Shown: one piece after another, positions 62,713-64,000 of the stretch
Layout of the letters: each line of letters starts with the position of its first letter
How positions within the stretch are numbered: position 1 is the stretch's first letter
NCBI RefSeq assembly: GCF_030409795.1
Contig: NZ_JAUFQN010000019.1
Location: 496,001 to 560,000, forward strand
Reading direction: 5' to 3'
Length of the DNA: 64,000 nt
DNA from: Flavobacterium paronense
Lineage (GTDB): Bacteria; Bacteroidota; Bacteroidia; Flavobacteriales; Flavobacteriaceae
The notes under the pieces: generated by a model
What the model saw: the letters and a program-made list of their open reading frames with translations, nothing else
What the model was told of the DNA's origin: nothing
The model's database searches: none
Made by a program: the position numbers and the translations under genes

Positions 62713-63408
62713 ATGATGAGTGAACAAAATTTTTCTATAAAAAACTGGGCAGAAGATGATAAGCCACGCGAAAAGCTAATGCTAAAAGGCAAAACAGCTC
62801 TGAGCGATGCCGAGTTGGTCGCCATTCTAATTGGTTCGGGAAGCCGGAATGAAAGTGCGGTTGGATTGAGCAAACGAATATTAGCAAGTGTAGATAATAA
62901 CTTAAATGCTCTAGGCAAATTATCCTTAAAACAATTAATGGAATTCAAAGGAATAGGCGAGGCAAAGGCTGTTTCTATCGCTGCTGCTTTAGAGCTGGGC
63001 AGACGACGCAGAGCTGAAGAAACTGTAACGCTTCAAAAAATAACTTCAAGCAAAGCCGTTTTTGAAATCATGCAACCTATCATTGGTGAATTACCACATG
63101 AAGAATTTTGGGTTTTATATCTTAATAATTCCAATAAGATTACCTACAAATCACAGCTGTCAAAAGGCGGAATCACAGGAACCGTGGTGGATGTACGATT
63201 AATATTCAAAACCGCTTTGGAACAGAATGCAATTTCTGTAATTTTGACGCACAATCATCCTTCGGGCAAACTTCAGGCAAGTGATGCCGATAAGGATATT
63301 ACCAAAAAATTAAAAGTAGCAGGCGAACAATTAGACATCAAAGTCCTCGACCATATTATTATCACTGAAACCGGTTATTTCAGTTTTCAGGACGAAGGCA
63401 TTTTTTAA
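62713..63408 (+). CDS. radC: RadC-family JAB-domain protein
   Basis: 231 residues (232 if the second ATG at 62716 is not used). A helix-hairpin-helix-like N-terminal part (DAELVAILIGSGSRNESAVG, FKGIGEAKAVSIAAALELGR) precedes the JAMM metal site ILTHNHPSGKLQASDADKDI. RadC is widely annotated as a DNA repair protein, but its role is not established. It starts 33 bp after mpl. Confidence 0.9.
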   Translation: MMSEQNFSIKNWAEDDKPREKLMLKGKTALSDAELVAILIGSGSRNESAVGLSKRILASVDNNLNALGKLSLKQLMEFKGIGEAKAVSIAAALELGRRRRAEETVTLQKITSSKAVFEIMQPIIGELPHEEFWVLYLNNSNKITYKSQLSKGGITGTVVDVRLIFKTALEQNAISVILTHNHPSGKLQASDADKDITKKLKVAGEQLDIKVLDHIIITETGYFSFQDEGIF

Positions 63409-63409
63409 A

Positions 63410-64000
63410 ATGAAAAATATAACAGACATTTTCTTTGATTTAGATCATACCCTTTGGGATTTTGACGCGAATTCTATATTGGCTTTTGACAAAATATTCG
63501 CAACACATCATCCAACTATTGATACCAATACTTTTATTGAGATATACGCACCTATAAATCAAGCGTGTTGGAAGTTGTATCAAGTAGATAAAATGACACA
63601 CGAAGAATTGCGCTATTCCAGATTAAGGCAATCTTTTGATGCTATGAATTACACGATTTCTGATAACGATATTGATTATATATCGGAAAAGTATATTGAG
63701 TTTATGCCCGATAATAATAAATTGTTTGATGGTGCTATTGAAGTCTTGGAATATCTAAGTGCAAAGTATAAACTGCATATTATAACCAACGGCTTTGCAG
63801 AAGTGCAAGGTAGAAAAATGAATAATTCCGGCTTGAATACGTACTTCAAAACGATTACCAATTCGGAAATGGCAGGCGTAAAAAAGCCCCATCGGAACAT
63901 TTTTGAATATGCGCTCTCTTTGGCTAAAACCAATAAAGAAAACTCAATAATGATTGGTGATTGTATCGATGCTGATGTACGTGGTGCTATAAACTTTGGA
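63410..64000 (+). CDS. YjjG-type HAD nucleotidase, cut by window edge
   Basis: 197 codons to the edge. Motif I is FFDLDHTLWDFDANS, motif II is IITNGFAE, motif III carries the Lys in AGVKKPHRNIFEYAL, and motif IV begins MIGDCIDADVRGA. This matches the YjjG family, which removes phosphate from non-canonical pyrimidine nucleotides. The start is the ATG at 63410, 1 bp after the radC stop. Confidence 0.87.
   Translation, partial: MKNITDIFFDLDHTLWDFDANSILAFDKIFATHHPTIDTNTFIEIYAPINQACWKLYQVDKMTHEELRYSRLRQSFDAMNYTISDNDIDYISEKYIEFMPDNNKLFDGAIEVLEYLSAKYKLHIITNGFAEVQGRKMNNSGLNTYFKTITNSEMAGVKKPHRNIFEYALSLAKTNKENSIMIGDCIDADVRGAINFG

Overview
The window is AT-rich chromosomal DNA from a member of the Bacteroidota, most likely a Flavobacterium or close relative. 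Four things point there. At least ten predicted secreted proteins end in a type IX secretion system (T9SS) type A sorting domain. Promoters carry TAnnTTTG -7 boxes instead of an E. coli-type -10 box. Shine-Dalgarno sequences are nearly absent. The housekeeping genes (gcvP, purE/purK, obgE, manC, mpl) are of Bacteroidota type. I saw no rRNA, tRNA, CRISPR array, complete insertion sequence or prophage.

Region 1 (1-18.1 kb) is the accessory part and the most interesting. It holds the cut-off start of a Reg_prop-type sensor gene, an operon of secreted and unknown proteins (924-5384), and five T9SS repeat proteins (5564, 10259, 12008, 13848, 15482) with a FISUMP-domain protein (17063). A LytS-type sensor kinase and LytTR response regulator pair (7508-10104) lies in the middle. 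Five promoters here, including that of the kinase/regulator pair itself, carry two or three copies of a (T/A)CA(C/G)TTAT-like word. The copies are exactly 21 bp apart, as expected for LytTR-type DNA binding. I infer a local regulon in which the kinase and regulator control their own operon and a duplicated family of exported repeat proteins. Two of those proteins are followed, 3 bp after their stop codon, by near-identical 33-codon ORFs for a small one-helix membrane peptide. Each small ORF ends inside a hairpin.

Region 2 (18.2-26.3 kb) is mostly core: an SDR oxidoreductase and a SprT-like protease, manC, an MlaE/MlaF lipid transporter pair, a glycosyltransferase, a WG-repeat protein, a methyltransferase, a KAS III-like enzyme and a group 3 truncated hemoglobin.

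Region 3 (26.4-33 kb) is mixed. It has a 114-bp imperfect palindrome built of 11-bp repeats, a small Bacteroidota protein of unknown function with two C-terminal remnants 2.2 kb downstream, a T9SS protein between them, an SMP-30-like secreted protein bracketed by an 18-bp inverted repeat, a TPR protein and a HAD phosphatase.

Region 4 (33.1-51.8 kb) holds gcvP, a UbiA-like membrane protein, a three-gene operon of surface proteins, an M3 peptidase, purK-purE, a DUF1800/DUF1501 pair, hpt, adk, a CBS/CorC transporter protein and obgE. Region 5 (51.9-64 kb) has a 2787-residue T9SS adhesin-like protein with homogenised 654-bp repeats, followed by a TPR protein, mpl, radC and a HAD nucleotidase cut by the window edge.
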